From an uncultured Clostridia bacterium (GTDB taxonomy: Bacteria > Bacillota > Clostridia > TANB77 > CAG-508), in contig CAKPCF010000001.1 in the NCBI GenBank assembly GCA_934141445.1, positions 1 to 64,000 on the forward strand: 64,000 bases of DNA. The letters are read 5' to 3'. Under the pieces are notes generated by a model. It was not told the DNA's origin. It was given only the letters and a program-made list of their open reading frames with translations, and made no database searches. This document shows positions 26,272 through 36,275 of this stretch, in pieces; the first letter of the stretch is position 1; the number at the start of each line of letters is the position of its first letter. The position numbers were made by a program, and so were the translations under genes.

Positions 26272-26805
26272 TTAAAAAATTTTTATATATTTAAAATAAA
26301 TTATAGCAGATATTACACAAATACAATCTCCCATTAAACCTAATATCAAAGCTGGTTTTAAATTTCTTTTTCCTACTTTTGAGCCATACAAAGATACAAC
26401 ATAAATGGTTGTTTCGGTTGAACCCATTATTAGTGAAATCAAAATTCCAATATCACTATCAACACCATAGTTTTTCATTAAATTAGTTCCAATTGCAGTC
26501 GAACTACTACCAGATATTGGTCTTAAGAGTACAAATGGTAATATTTTTTCAAATTCTCTTAATATAGGAAAAAATTTAATTAGTATATTAGATATAAAAT
26601 TTGTAATTCCAGAGCTATACAGCATTGAAACAGCTATTAGTAATGCAAATAATGTCGGAAATAAATTTTTAACAGTATTTGCTCCATCAATAATTCCTTT
26701 TGTAAAAAGTTCAAAAACATTTTTTCTTTCAATTATTCCATATAATACAACTAATGTTAACAATATTGGTGTAATCACTTTGCTTAAGTACATTATAAAG
26801 CTCAT
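26272..26805 (-). CDS. spmB: Spore maturation protein B, 177 aa
   Basis: Polytopic membrane protein needed for spore core dehydration. The KGIIDGANTVKNLFPTLFALLIAVSML and RPISGSSSTAIGTNLMKNYGVDSDIGILISLIMGSTETTIYVVSLY segments are classical for SpmB. Length is normal. It starts 1 nt after the spmA stop region, the usual spmA-spmB pair. In other spore formers these genes are transcribed in the mother cell. Confidence 0.92.
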   Translation of the reverse strand: MSFIMYLSKVITPILLTLVVLYGIIERKNVFELFTKGIIDGANTVKNLFPTLFALLIAVSMLYSSGITNFISNILIKFFPILREFEKILPFVLLRPISGSSSTAIGTNLMKNYGVDSDIGILISLIMGSTETTIYVVSLYGSKVGKRNLKPALILGLMGDCICVISAIIYFKYIKIF

Positions 26806-26806
26806 A

Positions 26807-27395
26807 CTATCTTTTCCTTTTTCTTAAAATTAAATATATTTTTGCAAGCAATACAATAGATACAAAAGTAATAGCACTACAAAACCATACTCCAAATATA
26901 ATTCCTCCTGCATTTGTTGAATTTAAACTAGTTCTAATAGCAATCACATTTGTAGGTATCATTTGCAAAGATGCTGTATTTATAGCCATAAACATTATCA
27001 TATCATCTGATAATTCTTTTTTATTATTACAATCTTTATTTAAAAGTTCCATTGCCTGCAGACCCGCTGGTGTTGCAGCATTTCCAATTCCTAATAAATT
27101 TGTTATCATATTTATTGAAATAAACTGGTATGCTTTTTCTTCTTTATTTAACTTTGGAAATAAAAAACAGTTTAATGGTTTTATTGCTTTTTTCAATTTA
27201 TCTTGTATACTTGTATTTATAACAATATTCATAATGCCACTCCAAAAGCACATTGCACCGTAACAAACTAATGCATAACTCTATTGTATTTTTAATTGAT
27301 GAAAATATTGAATCATTTACTTCAAGAAAATTCCCATTTAATATTCCAAATCCCACTGCAGACAAAATAAAAAAACACCAAATATAATTTAACAT
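26807..27395 (-). pseudogene. spmA: Spore maturation protein A, frameshifted
   Basis: The N-terminal part (27395 to about 27261: MLNYIWCFFILSAVGFGILNG ... TIELCISLL) and the C-terminal part (about 27259 to 26807: GAMCFWSGIMNI ... GNAATPAGLQAME) are in different frames. Removing one base, a C at about 27260 on the coding strand (TTACGGTGC to TTAGGTGC), restores one 195-residue SpmA of normal length. The conserved GNAATP motif is intact. This is either a real inactivating insertion, or a sequencing or assembly error. spmB just downstream is intact. Confidence 0.85.
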
Positions 27396-27427
27396 TGTTC
27401 TACCTCTATAAATTATATGGTGTTTTT
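27370..27427 (-). terminator. Terminator-like hairpin whose loop holds the spmA start
   Basis: Minus strand: AAAAACACCATATAATTTA pairs with TAAATTAT, ATT bulge, TGGTGTTTTTTT. The 17-nt loop contains AGAGG and the ATG of spmA. It looks like the terminator of rsmI, which ends 17 nt upstream, yet the 3' arm is also spmA codons 2-9. Confidence 0.65.
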
Positions 27428-27443
27428 CTTATATTATGATTTT

Positions 27444-28277
27444 CTATTTGTTAATAAAATGTTGATAAACTTCATTTTTATTTATATTTCTATCTTTAGC
27501 TATTTTCTTTATGATTTCTTTTTTATCCAAACCTTGATTTTCATAGAATTTATAATGCTCGTCCATAGATAAACTATTTAAATCTAAAATTTCTTTTTCC
27601 TGTTTTGAAATAGAATTTCCTTCTAATATAATTACAAATTCTCCTCTGATATCCACAAATTGTTCAACAATTGTGGATAAGTTTCCTCTTATAAATTCTT
27701 CATGTATTTTTGTAAGTTCTCTCGCTAATACAATTTTTCTATCTCCTAATACTTCTAACATACTCTCAAGTGTTGTTTTTAATTTATGTGGTGCTTCATA
27801 AAATATAAGTGTTCTTGTTTCATATTTAATTTCTTCAAGCTTGTCTTTTCTCTCTTTTTTATTAGCAGATAAAAAACCAATAAATGAAAATTCTCTTGTA
27901 TTCATACCAGAAGAAATCAAAGCATTAACAAACGCGCATGCTCCAGGTATTGGAACAATATCTATATTATTTTTTATAGCTTCCTTTACAATTTCCTCGC
28001 CTGGGTCTGATATTCCAGGTGTCCCAGCATCTGAAACAAGAGCAATATTAGTTCCATTTAATAATTTTTCTATTAGTATCGGACTTTTCTTTTTTTCAGT
28101 TTCTTTATAATAACTAATAAGTGGTTTATTTATTTCAAAATGATTAAGTAATCCTAATGTATGTCTTGTATCTTCTGCTGCAATTAAATCAACACTTTTT
28201 AAGACATTTAAAGCTCTAATTGTGATATCTTCTAAATTTCCTATTGGGGTTGCAACTAAATATAATTTTCCAGACAT
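27444..28277 (-). CDS. rsmI: 16S rRNA (cytidine-1402 2'-O)-methyltransferase, 277 aa
   Basis: Ribose methyltransferase of the 16S decoding site. TP-methylase motifs: LVATPIGNLEDIT at 7-19, AAEDTRHT at 33-40, SDAGTPGISDPG at 82-93, and the HKLKTTLESMLEVLGDRKIVLARELTKIHEEF block. Full length. It lies 13 nt after the TrmN6-like methylase, as a two-gene translation-related unit common in Firmicutes (yabB-yazA-yabC-like order). Confidence 0.93.
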   Translation of the reverse strand: MSGKLYLVATPIGNLEDITIRALNVLKSVDLIAAEDTRHTLGLLNHFEINKPLISYYKETEKKKSPILIEKLLNGTNIALVSDAGTPGISDPGEEIVKEAIKNNIDIVPIPGACAFVNALISSGMNTREFSFIGFLSANKKERKDKLEEIKYETRTLIFYEAPHKLKTTLESMLEVLGDRKIVLARELTKIHEEFIRGNLSTIVEQFVDIRGEFVIILEGNSISKQEKEILDLNSLSMDEHYKFYENQGLDKKEIIKKIAKDRNINKNEVYQHFINK

Positions 28278-28290
28278 CTTACTTCTCCTT

Positions 28291-29052
28291 TTATTTTTTA
28301 TGATATATTTCTAATATTTCATCAGTATAACTTCCATCTTCATTATATACAACTAATGGTCTTTCTATTTTTAATTGGTTTCCTGCATCTTTTACTCCCT
28401 TTATTAGTAAAAGATTAGGCTCTTTATTAACTTTAGATTGAATAAATCTTATTTTTTTTGGTTCTAATTTATATTTTCTCATTAAATATAAAATGTCTAC
28501 AATTCTTTCAGCTCTATGGACCATATAAAATTCTCCCCTGCTTTTTAATAATTTATAACTAATCTTAATTATATCTTCTAAATTGCATTCTACTTCATGT
28601 CTTGAAATTAACTTTTTAATTTCATCACTTTTAGCTCCTGTATTTAACTTCATATATGGTGGATTAGTAACAATCGCATCAAAAGTATTTGGTTCAAATT
28701 TATCAAAAATATCTTTAATATTTGTATTTATTATTGATATTTTATCTTCTAAATTATTTAATTTAACACTTCTTTCTGCCATATTTGCAACTTCTTGTTG
28801 AATTTCAATACCATAAATTTTTTTAACATTTGCCTTTTTGCTAAGTAAAATAGATATTATTCCAGTTCCTGTGCCAATATCCATTACTTTACTACCGTTT
28901 TTTACTTCTTTTGCAAAATCAGATAATAAAACACTATCAATTCCAAAACAGAACCCAGTTGTATTTTGTATTATTTTTAAATTTTCAAATTCTAAATCAT
29001 CTATTCTTTCATTTTCTAATAAATCAGGCTCAATTTTTTTATTATTTTGCAT
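28291..29052 (-). CDS. TrmN6-like N6-adenine methyltransferase (YabB), 253 aa
   Basis: SAM-dependent methylase. SAM motif DIGTGTGIISILL at 58-70, catalytic NPPY at 130-133, and the N-terminal NTTGFCFGIDSVLLSDFA segment typical of the tRNA1(Val) A37-N6 methylase group. The exact RNA target in clostridia is not certain. Downstream gene is rsmI. Confidence 0.85.
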   Translation of the reverse strand: MQNNKKIEPDLLENERIDDLEFENLKIIQNTTGFCFGIDSVLLSDFAKEVKNGSKVMDIGTGTGIISILLSKKANVKKIYGIEIQQEVANMAERSVKLNNLEDKISIINTNIKDIFDKFEPNTFDAIVTNPPYMKLNTGAKSDEIKKLISRHEVECNLEDIIKISYKLLKSRGEFYMVHRAERIVDILYLMRKYKLEPKKIRFIQSKVNKEPNLLLIKGVKDAGNQLKIERPLVVYNEDGSYTDEILEIYHKK

Positions 29053-29080
29053 ATTTATTGCCTTTCTAATTTATTTTATA

Positions 29081-29104
29081 AGGCTGATAATTTATATACC
29101 AGCC
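29081..29104 (-). terminator. Possible weak terminator after the GerMN gene
   Basis: AGGCTGG and CAGCCT arms form a short stem around an AT loop, with only a short U tract (TTATAAAAT). Lies between the GerMN stop and the methylase start. Confidence 0.45.
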
Positions 29105-29135
29105 TATATACTATACCACAAAAACAAGATTTATT

Positions 29136-29675
29136 CTACACAATTGGTACAAATTCATTCTTAAGTGAAATTCCATCTTGTGTAAATCCATCACTTTCTT
29201 CGCCTTCAATTAAAAATTTAACACTACTAACTTCTTTTAGTTCTGTTAATGTATTTACAATTTGATAAATTGAATTACTCTTTTGTATAGAGTCTCCACT
29301 ATTATTTAAAAATTCTTTAGATAAATTTAATACTACACAACTACCTTGTAATTCAGCAGAAATAACTCTCGTATCATTTGGTATTATAGTTTCAAACATA
29401 TTATTTTCTGGACCTTTTATCAACATTTCTACTAATGTTTTATATGGTGTTTTTAGTAAATTCTTTGAATCAATTAGCCTTGTTTCTATTTTTAAACTTT
29501 TGCTCTCTTTATCTTGAAAATATAAACTTATTATTGTCTTTCTTAAATCTACATTTTCAATTTCCTTTTCTGGTGTATATGTTTCATCCGTTTGATTAAA
29601 ATAAATTACAATTCCTATAACTATTACCAATATAATTACAGCAATTATTCCTATAATAAATAACTTTTTTTGCAT
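29136..29675 (-). CDS. GerMN-domain membrane protein, 179 aa
   Basis: An N-terminal membrane helix (about 6-27) is followed by a GerMN domain: TISLYFQDKESKSLKIETRLI, LLKTPYKTLVEMLIKGPEN, IIPNDTRVISAELQGSCVVLNLSKEFL, and the terminal VSSVKFLIEGEESDGF. GerMN domains occur in GerM, a sporulation and germination lipoprotein, and in unrelated envelope proteins. I moved the start from 29696 to the ATG at 29675, which has GGAGG 8 nt upstream. No lipobox cysteine is visible, so it is membrane-anchored and not a lipoprotein. Confidence 0.8.
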   Translation of the reverse strand: MQKKLFIIGIIAVIILVIVIGIVIYFNQTDETYTPEKEIENVDLRKTIISLYFQDKESKSLKIETRLIDSKNLLKTPYKTLVEMLIKGPENNMFETIIPNDTRVISAELQGSCVVLNLSKEFLNNSGDSIQKSNSIYQIVNTLTELKEVSSVKFLIEGEESDGFTQDGISLKNEFVPIV

Positions 29676-29845
29676 AATTCGTACCTCCTTGTACACTATA
29701 TTCTTTATGAAAATATTTATGCAACATTATTTATCTAGTTTTTAAAACTATATAATATAGTTAGATAGACTATTGACTTTTTTATTCTTTTGTTGTATCA
29801 TATTTTATCATATATAGGAAATATTATAAAAAGGAGGTTTAATTT

Positions 29846-30505
29846 ATGGCAAAAGTTAGAGACCTTGTTAGTGGTCTTACTCATTGTATTGGTGCCGCAT
29901 TATCTTTAGTTGGCTTAGTCTTATTGATTGTTTTTTCTGCAATCTATGGAAATGCATATCATATAGTATCATTTACTATTTTTGGAGTAGGATTGTTTTT
30001 ATTATACTTATTCAGTACACTTTATCACTGGCTAAATATTAGTGAAAAAGGCATAACAGTTTTTAGAAAATTTGACCATATTATGATATACATTTTAATT
30101 GCCGCTAGCTATACTCCAATTTGTTTAGTTCCTCTTCGTGGTCCTTGGGGTTGGACAATTTTTGGAATTATCTGGGGACTAGCTATACTTGGAACTATTC
30201 TCACTTCTGTTTGGATAAAAGCTCCTCGTGCAATCACAACAACTATTTACATTATTATGGGTTGGGCTGTTATTATAGCTGCATATCCTCTATTAAAAGT
30301 ATTTAGCGATGCAAATAATCTTAAGTCATTACTTTGGTTACTTGCCGGTGGTATCTTCTATACAATAGGTGGTATCATTTATTGGCTAAAAGTTCCAAAA
30401 ACAAAATGGAAAGGTTTTGGATTTCATGAAATATTCCATATTTTCGTTATGTTAGGCAGTGCTTGTCATTATTGGTTTATATTAAGATATGTTCTATTTA
30501 TGTAA
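29846..30505 (+). CDS. TrhA/hemolysin III family membrane protein (PAQR), 219 aa
   Basis: Seven membrane helices with the PAQR metal-site histidines: STLYHW at 57-62, DHIMIYILIAASYTP at about 77-91 and FHEIFHIFVMLGSACHYWF near the C-terminus. Relatives affect membrane-lipid homeostasis; the old hemolysin label is not a proven role. Strong ribosome site AAGGAGG 8-9 nt before the ATG. Stands alone, with its own terminator. Confidence 0.9.
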   Translation: MAKVRDLVSGLTHCIGAALSLVGLVLLIVFSAIYGNAYHIVSFTIFGVGLFLLYLFSTLYHWLNISEKGITVFRKFDHIMIYILIAASYTPICLVPLRGPWGWTIFGIIWGLAILGTILTSVWIKAPRAITTTIYIIMGWAVIIAAYPLLKVFSDANNLKSLLWLLAGGIFYTIGGIIYWLKVPKTKWKGFGFHEIFHIFVMLGSACHYWFILRYVLFM

Positions 30506-30544
30506 AAATATTTATCATTTTTACATTATAATATAAATATTATA

Positions 30545-30583
30545 AAATACATTTAAAGTTTACATGACTTAAATGTATTTTTT
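30545..30583 (+). terminator. Terminator of the TrhA-like gene
   Basis: AAATACATTTAA and TTAAATGTATTT arms followed by TTTTATTT, 40 nt after the stop. Confidence 0.75.
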
Positions 30584-30642
30584 TATTTGCTGTATTTTGC
30601 CAAAATTCAATAAATAATTGCTTAATCTGTCAAATTTCGACA

Positions 30643-30671
30643 TTGACAAATTGCCCTAAAGGTTATAATAT
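30643..30671 (+). promoter_or_regulatory. Promoter of the giant activase gene
   Basis: TTGACA at 30643-30648 with TAATAT at 17 nt, overlapping a perfect TATAAT at 15 nt (30664-30669). Start codon about 36 nt downstream. Confidence 0.6.
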
Positions 30672-30706
30672 ATAAATGAATTTTTTTAAGAAAAAGAGGT
30701 TAATTA

Positions 30707-33700
30707 ATGAATAAATTATTACATGTAGGACTAGATATTGGTTCAACAACAATAAAAATTGTTGTTTTAGATGAAAAACAAAATATCGTATATTCAAGCT
30801 ATACGAGACATTTTTCAGACACAAAAAATACTTTATTTGAAGTACTTACAAAACTTGCCAAAGACTATCCTGAAACTACTTTCACAATGTCTTTAACTGG
30901 TTCTGGTGCTTTAGATATAGCAAAAATACTTGAAATACCTTTTATTCAAGAGGTTATTGCTTGTAAAACAGCTGTTGAAACATTAATCCCACAAACTGAT
31001 GTAGTTATAGAACTTGGTGGCGAAGATGCCAAAATTATATATTTTGATAAATTTATTGAACAAAGAATGAATGGTACATGTGCTGGTGGAACTGGTGCAT
31101 TTTTAGACCAAATGGCTTCTCTTTTAAATACTGATACTGCTGGTCTTAATGAACTTTCTAAAAATCATGAAACTATTTATCCTATAGCATCTCGTTGTGG
31201 TGTTTTTGCCAAAACAGATATCCAACCTTTATTAAATGAAGGTGCTAGAAAAGAAGATATTGCTGCTTCAATTTTTCAAGCAGTAGTTAATCAAACAATC
31301 AGTGGTTTAGCTTGCGGAAGACCAATTCGTGGAAATGTTGCCTTCCTTGGTGGACCTTTAAATTATTTATCTGAATTAAGAAAAAGATTTATAGAAACAT
31401 TGAATTTAAAAGATAAACAAATCATTATTCCAGAAAATGCACATCTACTTGTAGCAACAGGTGCTGCAATCAATTCAATGGAAACTTCAACATTTACAAC
31501 TGAAGAATTAGAAAATAAATTAAAGAATTTTAAAAATTCTAAATTTACGGAAAGTAAACCTTTACCTGCTTTATTTGAGTCAGAAGAAGATTACAAAAAA
31601 TTCAAAGAAAGACATGATAAAGATAAAGTAAAAAGAAACTCATTAGAAAATTATAGTGGTGATTGCTATATTGGTATTGATGCAGGTTCTACAACAACCA
31701 AACTTGTACTTATTGATGATAAAGGTGCTCTATTATATTCTCTTTATGGAAGTAATGGTGGTAACCCTTTAAAAAGTGTTGTAGCAATGTTAAAAAAATT
31801 ATACAAAGTTTTACCATCAACAGCAAAATTACGCTTTAGTGGAGTTACTGGTTATGGAGAAAAACTAGTTCAAACTGGCTTAAATGTTGACTTAAACGAA
31901 ATAGAAACAATAGCACATTATACTGCCGCAAAAGAATTTCTACCAAATGTAACAAGTATCATTGACATTGGTGGTCAAGATATGAAATACATAAAATTAA
32001 AAGATAATGCTATTGATAATATAATGTTAAATGAAGCTTGCTCTTCAGGTTGCGGTTCTTTCTTAGAAACATTTGCCAAGAGCTTAGACCTTCCAATTGA
32101 AGAATTTGTAAAGGCAGCAATTGAATCAAAAACACCAGTTGATTTAGGTTCTCGTTGTACAGTATTTATGAATTCAAAAATTAAACAAGCTCAAAAAGAA
32201 GGATATTCTGTTGGAGATATATCAAGCGGTTTATCTTATTCAATTATAAAAAATGCTATTCAAAAAGTAATGAAAGTTCGTAATCCAAAAACACTTGGAA
32301 ATCATATAGTTGTGCAAGGTGGAACTTTCTATAATGATGCTGTTCTTCGTGCTTTTGAGTTAATTGTTGGAAAAGAAGTTGTTAGACCTGATATTGCAGG
32401 TCTAATGGGTGCTTATGGTGTTGCATTACTTGCAAAAGAACAATATCATAGTAATTTAGATATGGAATATCGTTCAACAATTTTAAAAGCTGATGAATTA
32501 GATAAGCTAGAAGTAAAAGTAAATCATGTTAGATGTAATGGTTGTGAAAATCATTGTCAATTAACAGTTAACACATTTGCAAATGGAAAGAAATTCATTT
32601 CTGGAAATCGTTGTGAAAAAGGTGCTGGAAATGTTTCAGAGAAAAAAGATTTACCAAATATTTATAAATACAAATTTGAAAGATTATTTGGTTATGAACC
32701 ACTTTCTGAAGATAAAGCAACTCGTGGCACAATTGGTATTCCAAGAGTTTTAAATATGTATGAAGATTATCCTTTCTGGTTTACATTTTTAACAAAATTA
32801 GGATTTAGAGTAATCTTATCTGAAAAGAGTAATAGAAAAACCTATGAAAAAGGTATTGAATCAATGCCTTCTGAATCAGTATGTTATCCAGCAAAACTTG
32901 CTCATGGACATATTGAAAGCTTAATTTCACAAGGAATAAAAACTATTTTCTATCCTTGTATACCATATTCAAGAAAAGAAAATAGCCAATCAGATAATCA
33001 TTATAACTGTCCAATTGTAATTTCTTATTCAGAAGTTATAAAAAATAATGTTGAAAATTTAAAGAAAGTAAAATATATCAATCCGTTCTTACCAATTGAT
33101 AATACAAAAAATCTTGTAAAAATTGTTCAAGAATTAGATTGTTTTAAAGAATATAACTTTACTAAAACAGAACTTGTTGAAGCTGCTGAAGCTGCTGAAA
33201 AAGAATATCAGCAATTTAAACAAGATGTTAGAGATAAAGGTGAAGAAGTATTAAATTATATGAAAGAAAATAATCTTCGTGGAATTGTTTTGGCTGGTCG
33301 TCCATATCATGTTGACCCTGAAATCAACCATGGAATTGATACTTTGATAACATCTCTTGGCTTATGTGTATTATCTGAAGATAGTGTTGCTTGGAAAGGT
33401 GAACTAAAAAGACCAATTAGAGTTGTTGATCAATGGACTTTCCACTCTAGATTATATGCTGCAGCAGATTATGTTGGAAAAAATGATTCTTTGGAAATGA
33501 TACAATTAAACTCTTTTGGTTGTGGTGTTGATGCCGTTACAACTGACCAAGTTGAAGAAATATTAAAGAGCTACGATAATATGTATACACTAATTAAAAT
33601 TGATGAAGTAAACAATTTAGGTGCTATCAGAATTCGTATCCGTTCTTTACTTGCTAGTATGAATAAACGTATTAAAAATAAACAAGAATTAGAAAGCAAA

Positions 33701-35047
33701 AAGACAGATAATGGAGATTATGATATTCATAAAATTCCATTTACAAAAGAAATGAAAAAAGAATACACAATTCTTATACCACAAATGATACCAATTCACT
33801 TTGAATTGATTGAAACAGCAGTTCAATCTTTAGGATACAATGTTCATTTATTAAGAGACTGTACAGAACATACTGTTGATACTGGTTTAAGATATGTAAA
33901 TAATGATGCTTGTTATCCATCTATCTTAACAACAGGACAAATGATTGAAGCACTTCAATCTGGCAAATATGATGTTAATAAAACAGCTTTAATAATGTCA
34001 CAAACTGGTGGCGGTTGTAGAGCAACTAACTATATTGGTTTCATTAGAAAAGCTTTAAGAGATGCTGGTTTCTCACAAGTTCCTGTTGTCAGCTTTAATG
34101 TTGTTGGTATGGAAAAAAATGCTGGATTTAAAATCACACCATCAATGGTAGAAAAATTATTAAAATGTGTTATTTATGGTGACTTATTACAAAAAATGTT
34201 ATATAAAAATAGAGCTTATGAAGTGCATAAAGGTGAATCTCAAGCTTTATATGAAATTTGGATGGACAAATGTAAACAAATGGTTAGAAAATCAAGTCTT
34301 TCTGAATTCAAAGAAAGTATCTATGATATGGTAAGTGATTTTGAAAAAATTGAGCTTGATACTACAATAGAAAAACCTCGTGTTGGTATAGTAGGAGAAG
34401 TCTTAATAAAATATCACCCATTTGGAAATAATTTTGTAGTAAATGTATTAGAGAATGAAGGTGCTGAAGTTGTTGCACCAGACTTTATGGGATTCGTAAA
34501 ATTTATTGCAACACATAAAATTACATTTAACTCACTTTTAAATACTGATAAAACAAAAGCTAAAATCTTTAAAATAGCAATTGATTTAATTGATTTATTA
34601 GAAAAAGATACTAGAACAGCATTAGCACATTCTAAAAAAGGATATTTACCACCTTGTGATATTTGGGAACTAGAAGATAAAGTAAAAGATATTCTTTCAA
34701 TAGGAAATCAAACTGGTGAAGGTTGGTTCTTAACAGCAGAAATGATTGAATATATCGAACATGATATTCCAAATATTGTTTGTGTTCAGCCATTTGCTTG
34801 TTTACCAAACCATGTTGTTGGAAAAGGTGTTATAAAATCAATCAGAGAAAAATATCCTTATGCAAATATTTCACCAATAGACTATGACCCTGGTGCAAGC
34901 GAAACAAATCAAACAAATAGAATTAAATTATTAACAACAGTTGCTAAAGATAATTTAAAAAGAAAAAATAAATCTAAAAAAGCTATTGAAATAGAAAATA
35001 TGGTAACTGATACAGAAATAGAAAAAGAAAAAACATCAAAAAAATAA
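30707..35047 (+). CDS. 2-hydroxyacyl-CoA dehydratase activase fusion (BcrAD/BadFG + DUF2229), 1446 aa
   Basis: Two ASKHA-fold activase domains stand in tandem: GLDIGSTTIKIVV (from residue 8) and GIDAGSTTTKLVL (from about 322), each with cysteines for the shared iron-sulfur cluster (TCAGGTGAF; NEACSSGCGSF and SRCTVF). A cysteine-rich link follows (CNGCENHC at about 609-616, NRCEKG), then DUF2229 and a C-terminal dehydratase-like half (CYPAKLAHGH, YPCIPYSR, ACYPSILTTGQ, GGGCRATNY). The order matches the large YjiL-type proteins of anaerobes. Such proteins are presumed ATP-driven electron donors to radical-type dehydratases, but their substrates are unknown and no dehydratase lies next to it. 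Requires an anaerobe. Confidence 0.88.
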   Translation: MNKLLHVGLDIGSTTIKIVVLDEKQNIVYSSYTRHFSDTKNTLFEVLTKLAKDYPETTFTMSLTGSGALDIAKILEIPFIQEVIACKTAVETLIPQTDVVIELGGEDAKIIYFDKFIEQRMNGTCAGGTGAFLDQMASLLNTDTAGLNELSKNHETIYPIASRCGVFAKTDIQPLLNEGARKEDIAASIFQAVVNQTISGLACGRPIRGNVAFLGGPLNYLSELRKRFIETLNLKDKQIIIPENAHLLVATGAAINSMETSTFTTEELENKLKNFKNSKFTESKPLPALFESEEDYKKFKERHDKDKVKRNSLENYSGDCYIGIDAGSTTTKLVLIDDKGALLYSLYGSNGGNPLKSVVAMLKKLYKVLPSTAKLRFSGVTGYGEKLVQTGLNVDLNEIETIAHYTAAKEFLPNVTSIIDIGGQDMKYIKLKDNAIDNIMLNEACSSGCGSFLETFAKSLDLPIEEFVKAAIESKTPVDLGSRCTVFMNSKIKQAQKEGYSVGDISSGLSYSIIKNAIQKVMKVRNPKTLGNHIVVQGGTFYNDAVLRAFELIVGKEVVRPDIAGLMGAYGVALLAKEQYHSNLDMEYRSTILKADELDKLEVKVNHVRCNGCENHCQLTVNTFANGKKFISGNRCEKGAGNVSEKKDLPNIYKYKFERLFGYEPLSEDKATRGTIGIPRVLNMYEDYPFWFTFLTKLGFRVILSEKSNRKTYEKGIESMPSESVCYPAKLAHGHIESLISQGIKTIFYPCIPYSRKENSQSDNHYNCPIVISYSEVIKNNVENLKKVKYINPFLPIDNTKNLVKIVQELDCFKEYNFTKTELVEAAEAAEKEYQQFKQDVRDKGEEVLNYMKENNLRGIVLAGRPYHVDPEINHGIDTLITSLGLCVLSEDSVAWKGELKRPIRVVDQWTFHSRLYAAADYVGKNDSLEMIQLNSFGCGVDAVTTDQVEEILKSYDNMYTLIKIDEVNNLGAIRIRIRSLLASMNKRIKNKQELESKKTDNGDYDIHKIPFTKEMKKEYTILIPQMIPIHFELIETAVQSLGYNVHLLRDCTEHTVDTGLRYVNNDACYPSILTTGQMIEALQSGKYDVNKTALIMSQTGGGCRATNYIGFIRKALRDAGFSQVPVVSFNVVGMEKNAGFKITPSMVEKLLKCVIYGDLLQKMLYKNRAYEVHKGESQALYEIWMDKCKQMVRKSSLSEFKESIYDMVSDFEKIELDTTIEKPRVGIVGEVLIKYHPFGNNFVVNVLENEGAEVVAPDFMGFVKFIATHKITFNSLLNTDKTKAKIFKIAIDLIDLLEKDTRTALAHSKKGYLPPCDIWELEDKVKDILSIGNQTGEGWFLTAEMIEYIEHDIPNIVCVQPFACLPNHVVGKGVIKSIREKYPYANISPIDYDPGASETNQTNRIKLLTTVAKDNLKRKNKSKKAIEIENMVTDTEIEKEKTSKK

Positions 35048-35109
35048 ATTGAATAAATAATTCAAAAATAATATTTAATGAAATTAAAAATTAAATAAAT
35101 ATTTAAATA

Positions 35110-35160
35110 AAAACCAAAATTGTTAAACATTAAACTTTAGCAATTTTGGTTTTATTTTAT
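35110..35160 (+). terminator. Terminator of the activase gene
   Basis: AAAACCAAAATTGTTAAA pairs with TTTAGCAATTTTGGTTTT (one mismatch), followed by ATTTTAT. About 60 nt after the stop. Confidence 0.8.
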
Positions 35161-36193
35161 AATTTAATAATCATTTTTATATTAAATTATTTATTTTTAC
35201 TTTAAATAATTTAATATACATATTTATTAAAAATTTGTTGAGTGGCTTATACTATTTGTCTATATAGCAATATCAAATTACAGATTTTGATATATAAAAT
35301 TTGCAAAACTTTTTCTCAATAATCTCTAATTTTTGATATAAAAATCCAAATTATTTATACTTTATGTTAAGCAATTTTAGCTCAATGTCGTTTTTTGTCG
35401 TATCTCTCAAACCTGCTATTTCCCATATTTTTTCCCTTCCAAATTTTGTTCTTTTTGCTAATCTTTTAACCTTTTTTATAATTTTTTTTGTTATTTCTGT
35501 AAACCTTTTTATCTAAAAGTTTTCAGCATTAAAATCTATTATTTTTGCCTTTATATTCACATTTAATTAAAGAACATTTTTTTCTGTTTTTTGAAAAACA
35601 TTATTTTTTTATAAAAATTTAGTTTTTTATTGATTTTCTATGTACTACTTGTGCCTCAACGGTTCTAGCATTTTTCTATAATTTAGGCAAATTATTATAT
35701 ATATTTTTTAATTTATATTATATATAAAGTTTGTTCTAGATTTCATTTTTTCATTTAAAGTTTTTATAAATCTATTTAAAAATAATTTATTCTGTTCTCA
35801 TTTTTAACTTTTTTGATTTTATGTATACCATTTTTCTTTTTTGAATTCTTATTCTCTCTTTTCTATTTATTCTGTCAAAAGGCAATATTCCCATAGTTTT
35901 GATAAGATTCAAAACTAAATCGTATTGGTTCTTTTTCCTATAATCCTTTAGAATTTCCTTAGCCTTTTGCTTAAGACTATCTCTTTATAGAATTTTTCAT
36001 TTCTGGTTTTTTATTTGTCTTTGTGTAAAACTTTAAATAACTATTTTTATTTTACTTCTTATTTAAAATATTTTAGTTAATTATTGTTTTTATTAAAATA
36101 TAAATTAAATTATTTAATTAAAATATTGTAAAAAATAAATAATATTTTAAATAATAATTAAATTATTTTTTATAAATATTTATTTTTATATCA
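35161..36193. other. AT-rich gap without recognised genes
   Basis: About 1 kb with very few G and C. The plus strand is rich in T and, among the rare GC bases, in C, so the minus strand is purine-rich, like leading-strand DNA elsewhere left of the origin. All six frames are closed at short intervals. Nothing recognisable remains; it may be decayed coding sequence or a spacer. Confidence 0.6.
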
Positions 36194-36234
36194 AAAAGAG
36201 GCTCGAGCTAAATTATTAAGCTCAAGCCTCTTTT
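36194..36234 (-). terminator. Terminator of the 137-aa gene
   Basis: AAAAGAGGCTTGAGCTTAAT / ATTTAGCTCGAGCCTCTTTT, minus strand, followed by TGATAT. A strong GC-containing stem with one mismatch. Confidence 0.85.
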
Positions 36235-36275
36235 CCATGAGAACTTCACATTCCACCTTTACTTATAATCAATTT

